Shown here: one piece after another, positions 12,101-26,600 of the stretch
Numbering within the stretch: the first letter of the stretch is position 1
Layout of the letters: every line of letters begins with the position of its first letter
Assembly (NCBI GenBank): GCA_947172415.1
Contig: OX359189.1
Coordinates: 580,501-644,500 of the forward strand
Direction of reading: 5' to 3'
Length of the DNA stretch: 64,000 nucleotides
From: Chondrosia reniformis
Taxonomy: Eukaryota > Porifera > Demospongiae > Chondrillida > Chondrillidae
Program-made: the position numbers and the translations under genes
Notes under the pieces: model-generated
Databases searched by the model: none
The model's input: the letters and a program-made list of their open reading frames with translations, nothing else
What the model was told of the DNA's origin: nothing

Positions 12101-15100
12101 AGAGCCTATGCTGGTAAATAGGGAAACTTTTAAGAGCCCACTCTATTAGCTGCCTAATGTATAAGAGCATAGGCTATTATTTGACGTTTAAGAGCCTAGG
12201 CTGTTAACTGTGTGACTAACCATTTCTTTACTGTAAAGCATCTGTATGTATCTACCACACTGTATGTATTTAAAAGTAGGGAGACTGCATAATTAAATTT
12301 GGTAATTGGATTAGACACTTCATTAACCAATTAATTAGTAGAGTAATACACCTCATACTGTAAGTGCCCTGGGCTTTTGTCTGTAGGACTATTAATACAG
12401 TTTTCTATATATATCTCTTCAAACGTTTTAAAGGATAAACTTTTGAGTGAATTACATTAAGGATTATAGAATAGACATGCATATGTTGTTATCAAGAAAT
12501 ATTAATGCTCTGGTCCTCGTTAGTGAATACATTATATGTAGTAACTGATATGCATCTTAGGAATTCATAAATTGTGTTAATGGTGCTCAGTACACCATCA
12601 GATTTAATTATGTGTGGTTTACCTCAATTGATATAACAAGTGATCAAATGATATAGTTTAAAATGATTAATGATTTCCCACTCCTACAATACAGTATATG
12701 TATACCTACCCATATATATGTACATATGTAAAATCTATTACCATTATTATTATTTCTGTACATCTAGCTCTAGTCAATAAGGGTAACTGTCTGTTTGCTG
12801 TTGAACAGTATGAAAAGGCACGGGAGTGTTATCAAGAAGCTCTTGAGTAAGCAATGGGAACCACAAGTGTATTGTCACTTTACCATATGTAATCTTGTAA
12901 TCTGATTGGCTGATGGTTTTCTGTAAATCAATTGGCTGGTGATCTTCTTTAATTTGATTGGCTGATGGTCTTGTGTAATTTAATTGGTTGGTGATTTTAA
13001 TCTGTAAATCATATCCTTTGTATAAAAAGTCTTAGCATATTTCAATATGTACATAAATGGACAAGAGTCTGACCAAAATGCCTACGTATGTCTAACATAT
13101 GTTTCATTTGATGTCAACTGGAGACCAACATCTGTTGTAGATAACCTGTAGTGAATGTTGTAGTTAGGTAAATTCATGAGCTGTATCTCTACAAAGGCTG
13201 ATCTAATTATGCTACCAGTTCATAGTACTTAAAATGAATTCCTTTGATATGTTGCTAGGATACCGGGATGACGCACAAAAGAATGTTAAATGACCATATA
13301 TGGTCATAATAGAGACCACTGTGACCCCAATGTCTATAACAACATGATTGTCCAGTAGCCTGATGGTTGGGAGAAGTCCTCCCACTCGCCCAGCCAATGT
13401 AGTCCTAAATATATTCTAGTGTGCCTACAATAACAAGTGAAATGAGCAGTACACAATTGGTATTGGGTGAATGCATGCTTTGTGGTACATGAACAGATAA
13501 AGGTGGACAATGGAACGTGAATTCCTTTCAAGCCCCTCTTTAGCTGGTTCATTCTTCAATATTAGCAGCTAAAGTCATAGCTGAACCAGTTTGTGTGTAC
13601 TTTCCATGACATGGATACAGTGCTAAGTGCGTGTTCTTCAGTGACCTTTTGTGTACCTTTGAAATGTAGTGAATGGAATTGTGTCATGTAGTGAATGGAG
13701 TTGTGTCATGTAGTGAATGGAGTTGTGTCATGTAGTGAATGGAGTTGTGTCATGTAGTGAATGGAGTTGTGTCATGTAGTGAATGGAGTTGTGTCATGTA
13801 GTGAGATGTTTTTGTGTGTACAGGATTGAGGCATCATGTTCTGAAGCTCGATTCAATCTTGGGCTGGTACATAAGAAGATGTCGCGGTTTGATGAAGCTT
13901 TAGATTGCTTCCAAAAGCTACACACAATTCTGAGATCTTCTCCTCAAGTCGTCTACCACATAGCAGATTGGTGAGTGTCAACACCTTGTCACAACCCTGT
14001 GTCCCTGTCACTTGTCACTTGTCTATATACTGTAGCTTTGACAAGCTGTACAACTTTAACCAGGCGACCGACTGGTTCCTCAAGATCCTCTCCCTCACAC
14101 CCACAGACCCTCAGGTGCTTCAGAGGATGGCAGACATGTTTGATGCGGACGGAGACAAGCCCCAGGCCTACCATTATTATTCCGAGGTTTGACTACAGTC
14201 GTCACTCCCACCCAGTCTTGATCAACACTAGCTAATCCTAGGAACTGAGATTTCGGGCTGTGTATGCATATAGTAGAGTTTCACTACAATATGCTTGTAT
14301 GTATACTTGAAGACATATAATGAATGTTTAACTGTACAAAAATACACAATGGCAAATAAGCAGAACGAAAATAGTTTATGTACATATACAATAGGTAGCC
14401 ATTATTTTTAATTGAGAATAAATACAAGTATTCTATTTTATATTTCAATTTCCAAATTTTATAATTCTCAATATTCTAAGAGTATGTATTTCAAAGCAAC
14501 TGAAATGGATAGCCTGGATAATTGGTGATATTGTATTTCTTGTTCTTTAGTCCTTTCGGTACGACCCTGCCAATATTGATGTCATATCATGGCTGGGAGC
14601 CTATTTCATGGAGGCCCAGTTGTCAGACAAGGCTGTTCATTATTTTGAGAGAGCTGCATTACTACAGTGAGTGTTGTTCTAAGTCCTGTGTGTATAAGAA
14701 TAACTTTAAAACACTATTTTGTTATAGATATGCCTCTTTTGTATATTTATGAGGTAATACCAATGCATATAGACATATATATCTAGTTCACAGCCTTTCT
14801 GTGTTCCTAAAATAGTAATTCTACATCTGGTCTACTAGTGGTGGCCATTTAGTGTTTGATGTGGGAGATTTGGGTCAATTAGTGTAACTATGTACTTGTA
14901 CCTATATTGAACCTTACCTTATAAGGAGTGTTATTCCTGTATGTATCTAATGTGTTCCTACTTATGTATAGGCCCAATGAGATCAACTGGCACATTCTAG
15001 TGGCTAGCTGTCACAGGAAGACTGGTGAGCCAATCAGAACATTCCAACTGGCAACAGCTGCTGTCGAGTGTGACACATGTCTCTGTGAAATATTTTGTGA

Positions 15101-15873
15101 GAAATGTGAATACTCTGTACTATGATGTTGTAGGCAATTATCAGAGAGCCCTTGAGACATACAGAAAGATTCATGAACACTTTCCAGAGAATTTAGAATG
15201 TAAGTTTTCACAGGACAGTAAGTTGATGTGTGCATACATACGTACATACGTATGTATATGACTGTAGTGTTAATCTGTTGTGTGTTGAACTAACAGGTCT
15301 CAAGTTTCTTATTCGCTTGTGCACTGATATGGGGCTCGCCAAACAGGCCCAAGAATATGCAGTCAAGTTGAAGAAAGCAGAAAAGGTCAGAAGATGCTTT
15401 CTGTTAATGTGCTTGTTTGAAGTTGTTTTGTTGTTTCATATATTATACAGAGAGAGGCCAGCGCTGACAGAAAGAAAAAAACCAGCAGGATCCCCAGTGC
15501 CGGCAGTGGTAAGCCATCTTACTACCTGTATATTGTCATCATCAGTTGACTATGGATGATGAATAATAACAATAATCACAGCTTTAGGATTGGCTTTGGA
15601 TCTGAAAGTCCCCTGTATATTGTTTTTATACTTGTATAGGTACATATATATGTAATATACGTATGTAAATGTCCCTCTCATGTAGACATGCAGTCTTTTG
15701 AATCAGGCACCTCCAGTGGGCCCAGTTCAGCCAAGAGAAGAGAGATTGATGCCAACTACCTTGATCCACTAGGTGATTTGCCTGAAAGGCCAAAGACATC
15801 TGTAAGATCCCAGAAACAGGAAGACAATGACTTTAATGATGTAGAACTCGGAGATGACCTCCTCCCAGAGTAA
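9172..15873 (+). CDS. IFT88: IFT88 (intraflagellar transport TPR protein), complete
   Basis: Core IFT-B subunit needed to build cilia and flagella; a tetratricopeptide-repeat scaffold. Exons: 9172-9258, 9320-9388, 9451-9492, 9622-9666, 9729-9783, 9867-10036, 10093-10197, 10412-10629, 10766-10875, 11183-11304, 11606-11953, 12020-12089, 12768-12846, 13824-13970, 14036-14186, 14551-14666, 14972-15024, 15134-15199, 15297-15385, 15451-15508, 15686-15873. All phases fit; about 795 aa, against roughly 820-830 in vertebrates. Diagnostic blocks: LAPDDEGDLYSG at the N-terminus, VKNKMFSNSARLRINMGNIY, AAGFDWCIECV, FDEALDCFQKLHTILR, and the acidic C-terminus FNDVELGDDLLPE. The ATG at 9172 is chosen because it precedes the conserved APDDE block; a second in-frame ATG lies at 9181. 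The exon 3 donor could instead be at 9478. Convergent with the transgelin gene 142 bp downstream. Confidence 0.96.
13668..13803 (+). repeat. 22-bp minisatellite, 6 copies
   Basis: Unit GTAGTGAATGGAGTTGTGTC plus AT, ending about 20 bp before IFT88 exon 14. Confidence 0.95.
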
Positions 15874-16014
15874 CAGTGTGAAATTTATGAGTATTGTCTG
15901 ATGTGATAATAATACCAGGGTTTTACTTGAACTAAATGATTATTTATATGAAAATAAGTCGGACTACATGTTACTCTTTGATGTATAAGAACAGCTTGAT
16001 TGTATACATCGGTT

Positions 16015-17526
<1,512 letters not shown>

Positions 17527-17678
17527 GGTTACTTTACTTCTTCTCTACTCGCGACTTCTTGGGGTTACACAAGTTCAACCACGTGAATGACGTCAGTTTA
17601 GATCATTTATAATCAATTACATTTGGTTCTAAACACATGTACAGTATAATAAAGAATGTGGAAATGAGTTCCCAGTCC

Positions 17679-18791
<1,113 letters not shown>

Positions 18792-19622
18792 CCTTCGGGT
18801 AAGCTGATATAAATATACTACTCACGGCAACTTGGAATCGCGCAAGGTCGATGCTGAGGGACGATTTGACGGCGCAATTGGTCTTTATATAGGCGCTGAA
18901 AATGCACTTGGATATACGTACGTCATTATTTGCGGTTATTCATATGCGAATCATACGAGTATGGACTATATTTGGGACCGCAGCAACTGTGTAATATGTT
19001 CTGAGAACCGTTCATACAGGCTCCTCAATTTTTGAGCAGAGATGGTGTTAAAGTCAAATTGGTGGAATCAAATAGACCATCTTTAACTACCTGGAGTGCT
19101 GAGATTGTCTGGGGTTGACATTATATATGCAAAGTAATATACACCCATCGTCTCCCTATACCAAATTAGGAAATCAAGTTGACTATTACCTGAGAAGCTC
19201 TATCCTCAACTGCCCCCATTTGATGTAATAGTTCCTGTACCATAAGTCTAGTACCCTGTGTTTGCAGACTCAAATACATGAATAATCTAAAATACCGTTT
19301 TCTTGTTACAGTTGAATGTTAATCATATTCTTAGGAAATGTTATTTAGATTATTCCTTGTTCAAAATCACTGTAGTAGTAAATTATAGCCAAATTGAAAG
19401 ACAATATGATTGTGGCTGTCAGATTAGTCTAGCAGAAAGCTAAGAAGCGGAGGGCGCCTTAATAAGCGCTTCGCTATGGTTGCGCAACTATTTAAAAAGG
19501 AGGGATTTTTCAATTTTAAATTTGAAGATGGCGTTTAAAAGTTTGACCTCGGAATTTAAAAGCCTTGTGGTGAACTCTTCTTGCTGAACTTAATTTTTTA
19601 ACTGTATTCTCGATCTAAAGAA
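18792..19622. other. Intergenic region, no gene recognised
   Basis: Lies between the divergent transgelin (copy 2) and CEP57 starts. I see no protein-like frame, tandem array or transposon end here; it presumably holds both promoters and 5' UTRs. Confidence 0.5.
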
Positions 19623-21891
19623 ATGGCGCGCCTGGATAGCGCAACTGGTGTTCCAAGAGAAGAGAAAAAAGAAGAGCAATCGACTGGCGACTTTTCCTTC
19701 ATGTCCAGTACTACTGATAGCAACTCGCATTATTCCCATCCTTCCAACCTGTCATCTAGCATTGTCTCCTATCGGATGCCCGGAAATGAGGGTCTCTTTC
19801 GAAAAAACTACGAGCCTTTCTCTCTTGAGGGGCTCCAGCGAAAGCACAATTCTGAAATGTCAGACAACAGAGATCATGGATGCATAGAAAAGCGAAACGA
19901 TAGCAAAGGTGCTGTCTGATATTTCTATACATCAATATGTTTATTTACTTTTGCCTGTCTGTTCTGTGCAGCTATGATTAACGCACTGAAGTCGCTGCAA
20001 GAGAAAGTACGAGCATTGGAGCTGGAGCGAGAGGCAGCTGCAACTCGCTACGAGAGAATGAGAGAGGACACGGCAGAGCATCTCAGACTGGCTTCTACTC
20101 CTCTCAAGAGGAGCCAGGTACGCAAAGAAAGAAGAGAACAGGATGATCACGATTTGAAGCTTAGCCAGAAGGCAGATTCAAATGCCGCTATCCTAAAGGC
20201 TCAGCTGTCCAATCAGGACAGAGAGTTGCACTACCTGAGGGAGGTGTTGCAAAAGACAGAGAAAGATAAGTTAGATTTGCAAGCTCACAATGAGGAGCTT
20301 ATCAGACAGCAATCAGAGCTGGAGGAGAAGGAGTTGAGGTTGAAATCCACAGAGCAACAGAGGCAACCTTCCAGAGCCCCTTTGCATCAGTTTGAGGAGG
20401 AGACAGGTCAGGTGGGCGATCAGAGAAGTCCACCAGTGTCTGACTTTACTCCACTGAAGCCCATTGGTAGCCATAGCAACCAGCATCTAGCAGAGATAAG
20501 AGAAGATTATGATGGACTGCATGGCAGACTTATTGAGTTGGAGAAAAAGTTAAAAAGAGAACAAATGGAGAGACACAGAATTCAAAATGATTATTCTTTG
20601 GTATGTAATGTTAATATAGGTAAAGGGGTTTCTGTAATTCCTATAAATTTGAATAAACTGGTTTCCTTTATCAAGCACCTGAACAGCTGCATGCATGCAT
20701 ACGTACATATGAGTGCATTAGGGAGTCCTTTCAGATGGTTACCATTTTTCATTTTTAGTATACTATTAAGCTAGAACCAAAACTGACAATAGCTGTAATA
20801 CCTACTAGCAATATTTACCTATATACAGACTAATATTAAAACCAACCTATAATTATAGGTGGACATCTGATTTAAATTTAATCTTAGTTGTATTGATATA
20901 TGTACATATTATTGTAAACTATAGTCACGTTTAACTCATTATGTTTAGAAAGTGGAGTTACATATCTCAAAAGTGTGCTTACATAAATTGTATGATTAAC
21001 GTAGTTACAGTCCTTGGCTGATGTGAACAGTGCTTTGGTGAAGCATGCCCCACAGAAGGAAAGGCCAACTGCCTCGGCTCCCTCAGGGAGGACTAGAACC
21101 AGAAAGAAAGTTAGTTTGCACTAAGAGTATTGCTTGTATACGTACTTGTACGTATGTAAGTGGAACAGATTTCATATGGATCCAGCAAAATGATTTGCTG
21201 CACAATCTATCTTGTAACAAAAGTATTTTTACTTTCAACCCTTGCCAGTCACTATTAGTAATAAGCCATGCTACATGACTGTAAATATTGATTTCTGATC
21301 AAGCTCATATTTTGTATGGCTATTGAGTTTGCATGTTACATTCCCATTCCCATTCCCATTTCCTCAGACTGCAGGAACAGTTCAGTTTGGAAAGCCAAAA
21401 CCAACTGTTCATTATCGTTTGGATTTAAGGGACGTACCCTTTGTATTAGGAACAGTAAGTCACATGATAGTCACATGATTATTAGTCAGTGTATGCAATC
21501 GGATGGTTTATATCAGTCCACAGGAGAATCTCACTCGGTCATCACAAACTGTCAAAAGGCAATATCATTAATGAAAATGCATAGTCGCACGTTGTGTGGA
21601 GCTATTGCGGCCTCATCTTTGGAGAGGTCTGCCTCACAAGACCGATTGAGGGCACAGCAGAAACTGAAGCAACAGAAAAAGGCAAAGAAAAAACTTAGAG
21701 GTACCAGGCCTGTGAGCGTCTCTGGAGGAGTGAATGCCTGTGATTTTCTGAAAGACATGTCACATTATGAAGATAGAGACTTGAGAAGCTTAGAGGAGAC
21801 TACTAGTCCAGTTAAAAAGAATTTTAATGTGTTGAAAAATGTGAAGCAACTCCAGAGTAGTCTAAAAAAGGATGATTTGATGTGGGAATGA
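19623..21891 (+). CDS. CEP57: CEP57 (centrosomal protein 57 / translokin family)
   Basis: Centrosomal coiled-coil protein; family members act in pericentriolar organisation, centriole engagement and microtubule anchoring. Exons: 19623-19908, 19972-20600, 21011-21109, 21368-21454, 21517-21891; 491 aa, against about 500 in human CEP57. Seen: AMINALKSLQEKVRALELER, the start of the conserved centrosome-localisation coiled coil; a long Glu/Lys/Arg/Leu-rich coiled coil; the microtubule-binding-domain signature HYRLDLRDVPFVLGT in exon 4; KAISLMKMHSRTLC; and a C-terminus ending LKNVKQLQSSLKKDDLMWE, like the family's short terminal block. The first about 90 residues are Ser-rich and unconserved. The 3' end is convergent with the AKR gene, 109 bp apart. 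Confidence 0.93.
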
Positions 21892-22000
21892 TAGTAGAAT
21901 TAGAGTTGACTGTTCTATTTTAAGTAAAACAGAATTATTATTGCACTTAAACTGATATGCACTATTAAAAAGGTATTTTTTTAGAAACTAAAGTAATCAA

Positions 22001-23442
22001 TCAGTTCATGTTTAATTTTTCCAATTCATGTTTGAAACGTTGCATCTCAACTCCTTCCCAGGTCTTTGATTTCAATGGCTTAAAGAAGTGCTCCAAAATG
22101 TACTTTTTTACTTCTTCCTCTTTCTCCGAGAGCCCATTGTATACAACATCAAGGTTCTTTTCCAGTATCTCCATGGTAACCATACTGGTTAACGTTGTAG
22201 CAACCTGCGGGTATTATATAACCAGTACAGTATGACTATACATATAAAATCATATATTAAACCAGCATAGTGTGACTATACTGCAGCTGTACATATAAAT
22301 TACTGACTCCTATGTGAAAATTATTAGTTACATTTTACAGCTCAATGTATGTGTATTAATTTCATTTTCAATAACAATGCAATATTTGTGAGATATCCTC
22401 ATAATGGACAGTCAGTCTACCACCAAGTGTTAATTGAAGAAGTGCCTTGAGATTATATGTCCAAGGAAGCCAAGAAGCATGTATAGATGTTCATCTAAGA
22501 GATTCTTTCATGAAGTCATAAGACATCTCCTCTTTCATTATCTAACCAATTATATACCTACACTCCCCCTGCACTCTAATCTACATCATTTGGCACATGT
22601 ACCTGTGGAGACTGTAGTGAGTGATCCATGGCTAGCCTAGATATATTGACTCCTTCCTGCTTGCAATGGACTACAGCTGCAGCGCAAGCCTGCCTTATCT
22701 CCTCAGTTGCCGGGTGCCACTCAGGAACTGGGGATTCAGTTAACAGTCCCATGGCAACCGGGGAGGCATTGACCACGCCCACTCCTCTCTCCTCAAAGAA
22801 GGGCAAGTAGTCAACGAGAGTGGAGTCATTTAATGTAAGGTGACAGTAACTCAACACTGTGTCAATCTGAATTGGGCTCTTTTCAATGACCTCCTTCAGG
22901 AATGGTAGCGGATATCCAGTGATTCCAATGTACCTGCACAGACCTGCATCTTTCAGCTCCTGCATCACCGGAAGGGCCTTGCTTACCACAAAGTCCACGT
23001 TCGGAGCAGATTCTATATTTGGAGCAAACTCAACGTCGTGTAATTGGAGGATGTCGACGTGTTCCAGCTGCAGCCTATGAAGACTCTCCTTAATGCTCTT
23101 CCGAATCCTTTCTGGACTAAAGTCAAACATTTTGCGAACGTCCTTTTCATATCGCCCGACCTTAGTTGTAATCCAATACTTATCTCTCGGAACTCCCTTC
23201 AACGCCTGACCGAGAAACTCCTCCGATTTTCCTTGACCGTACCAGGGCGCAGTGTCGATGAAGTTCACTCCGCGGCGCAGACACTCATGCAGAGTTTTCG
23301 TGGACTCTTCCGGGGTCATGTTGCCGTAAACATTCCCAAATCCAGACCCACCGACACTCAATAAGGACACTTGCATGTTGGTCCTTCCTAACGTCCGGTA
23401 TTTCATCCTCTCTCTCAGGGGATCTGCTACGAAAGAGCTCAT
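22001..23442 (-). CDS. Aldo-keto reductase, L-galactose dehydrogenase-like
   Basis: NAD(P)-dependent oxidoreductase of the AKR superfamily, closest by eye to the L-galactose dehydrogenase group (plants, and related animal proteins). Exons: 23442-22603 and 22204-22001; 347 aa, a typical AKR length. Catalytic tetrad positions are visible: Asp and Tyr in FIDTAPWYGQGKSEE, Lys in WITTKVGRYEKD, His in VDILQLHDVEFAP. Further family blocks: YRTLGRTNMQVSLLSVGGSG, LSYCHLTLNDSTLVDYLP and SPVAMGLLTES followed by PEWHPA. Substrate in this organism is unknown. It is divergent from the CEP85-like gene with 243 bp between starts. Confidence 0.93.
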
Positions 23443-23685
23443 TTCTCCTCACAAGAATGAAAGGCAGAGTAATCTCTAAACAAGATATTCATGAAGTCAT
23501 GAGGCCACTTGAAGGAAATCGTAAGGGAAGTCCCTAAAATCAAAGTCGGTACACCCGGTACCCAGCACAGTAGCCTACGCCTTGTAACACTGGCGCCATT
23601 TGTAAAAATTTGAAGTTTAGCCCATCCCCTAGACCCCTACATTACTTAGATAATTCGGAAACCTTATGACAGCGACCGACCCAGC

Positions 23686-26600
23686 ATGGCAGATCCTCGC
23701 GACATCTCTAAGCGCGTTTCGTACTTTCAAAAGGAAAGCTTAAAAGATGAAAGTAAGCTTTCAACAGTTACTTTATTGTACTTCCAAAGTGCCTTTTCTG
23801 GTGTTAGCTTTCGTATAATGTTTCCCTTTTTGAATAGCGCTATCTGTTCCTTTGTTTTATAAGCGTAAGATGATATTTGTGTTGGACCCTTTATATAGTA
23901 CCCGGTACAATCTCTGTGTGTATTTCAATCTCAGGATTACGCACTCCGCTGTCTCGAAGTGCTGCGTATTCTGACAATTTCGCCAAACTATCAACACCAG
24001 TGAGTTCTCGTGATATAGCCCAATGGCGAGATATGGTGGACCAACTCAGCCATAGAACCAACAATGAGGAAAACCCTCAATTATCTAAAGAGCAACCAGC
24101 TGCAGTGGAACCACTAGTGACTGGCTCCCAAGAGAGTGGCTATTTGTCTCATACGCCCACTGCCACAAGATGTCCGTCCTACGAATCTGAAGACCAACTA
24201 GATGTGAGGATACCAGAGTTATACGAAGACAATGCCTTGTATGACAGTTACCATGGTATCTGGGGAAAGAAGGACCAGGAGTGTTTTAATGAAGACTCCA
24301 CTCTCTTAATGACTCCTTTGGACCATGGAGGAAGACACTCAAGTGAGCATTCGTGGATTCCAGTGCCAGTGACAACACGGACACCTAATGCAATTCCTAT
24401 CTCTAAGAGGCTGAGCTTCATCCCAGCCCACCTGACCCGTCTGACCTACAGCGATCACTCCAACAGAGAACCACCAGTGGGAGCCGATGACATTGCTGGA
24501 TCAGCTTTAGGGTCTCCGGTCAGAAAGATTTGTAGATCTAATGCACTGAAACAGTCTAGTGAGGCCACCTCGACAGCACTGGGAAGCACTCAGGTCTCCA
24601 ACAGACAGACCCAAGCCAGCCATTTGTCACCGAGATTGTCATCAAGGAGTGATACTGTACTGACCACGCCCTTAACATCAACATTGGGGGATTCTGCAGG
24701 GTCTTCCCCTCTCCTAAGACGCAACTCACAGTCCAATTATTCCGACAAACTGGCAGGTTTGATTGGTGCAAAGGAAAAAATTATTGAGCAGAAAGACAGA
24801 ATTATAGAAAGGTCAGTGTGTGGGTGCGTATGTTATTAGCTGCAAGTTCAGTGCAATGTTTATACAGTAGCAGGTTATCTGGTAGTGTTATCAGTGAGAA
24901 AGTACACATTTATTATGAAAATGAGTAAAAGTTACAGTTCATAAAACTTCAGGTTTTTAAGTTGTGCATTTATGACTATTAAGAAAATTTGATGAACCTC
25001 ATTAGGCAAAAGATTACAATTGCCAGACTTCAGGAGGAATGTCAGCGACAAGAAGGTAAAGTGAAACAGTTGATTCAGGAAAAGACTATTTCTACAGCTC
25101 ATTCAGACTTGAGCAGAAGAATACAGGTACGTACGTATATATGTATATAGCAATAAATACAAAATACGTCTACATGTACTTATATGTACCATGTGTAATG
25201 AACTGTATACTTGTATTACAATATTGCTAATTAATTGATAACACTTATTTGGGTAGTAACCAATAATAGTAAAACGTAATAATGTGTAATAATGTGACAG
25301 CTTTTTAAGCCTTTAAGTAATTGAAAGTGAAAGTTATTATAAACTGGTGGTTCATTAGTACAGCATCAAGGATTGTGAATCAGTGTGGGGTTCTTCGGAG
25401 GCACACATAGAGGATTGTTGGCATTACACACATAAATTCTGTTTCTACCCTCAACTGTTACATGCTACATCACTCAGGATCATCAATGAATAACATTTTA
25501 TAAATTGTACACAAAATGGTACATAAAAATGAATCATTGTCTAATCTTTTCATTCATTTAATATCTATTATTTTTTTATTTTTTTATTTTTTTTGACAAT
25601 TAATAATGTATAATATTTATATACTGTACAAAATTAATTAAACAAAAACTAACAATTTAAGGGTTTAATAAAAGTTAAGTTCAGTTTCTCCTAATAACAA
25701 TAAACCACTAAACCACTAAACAACTTTAATATCTATTATTATTACTATATGTGTGTATTAATGTATGTAGGATCTAGAATTAGAGAACACGACATTGAGG
25801 TCTCGCCAAATGGATTTGAAGACTTGCAAGGATGCTGAAATAGACAAGTTGGAGAGTAATATAAGGTACAAAAGTGAGTGTCAGAATGAAATGAGTGACT
25901 CTAGGTTAGTTGATGTGTATAGGGCAATTGAAACGGAAATGGGTTCCATTAGCCAGTCATCGGAAGATAAATTAACAAGAAAAGACAAAGAAATTCTATC
26001 TTTGAAGAAGAAGGTATAGATTTGTTTACAAGAGATTACGTTGGTATTAATGCTTATTTTCTCATCAGTTGGAAGATTGTGAGGGATGTTTAGATTCAGT
26101 CAAAAGAGAATTAACTATTTCCAAGAGTGAACAAGAAGACCTGAGGTATATTACTCATCACTGTCATGTATGACTATAGAGCTATCTGTGGTAATATTTG
26201 TACAATGTATATTCTTTAGGACCAAGATTATAGAATTAAGCAAGTTATCAGATGAAGTTGATTTAGAAGACTACAAGAAGATCTATTCAGAGGTAGTTTG
26301 TTAGATTGGTGTACTATCCATTTCATCACTTCTCACTCCCTCTCCCTCTTGTTTCCTCCCTCCCTCTCCCTCTTGTTTCCTCCCTCCCTCTCCCTCTTGT
26401 TTCCTCCCTCCCTCTCCTTCTTGTTTCCTCCCTCCCTCTCCCTCTTGTTTCCTCCCTCCCTCTCCCTCTTGTTTCCTCCCTCTCCTTCTTGTTTCCTCCC
26501 TCCCTCTCCTTCTTGTTTCCTCCCTCCCTCTCCTTCTTGTTTCCTCCCTCCCTCTCCCTCTTGTTTCCTCCCTCCCTCTCCCTCTTGTTTCCTCCCTCCC

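Noticed and set aside
20601-20774. Read-through of CEP57 exon 2 to a stop at 20774
   Set aside because: A good donor (GTATGT) follows 20600, and the family sequence resumes at 21011 in phase.
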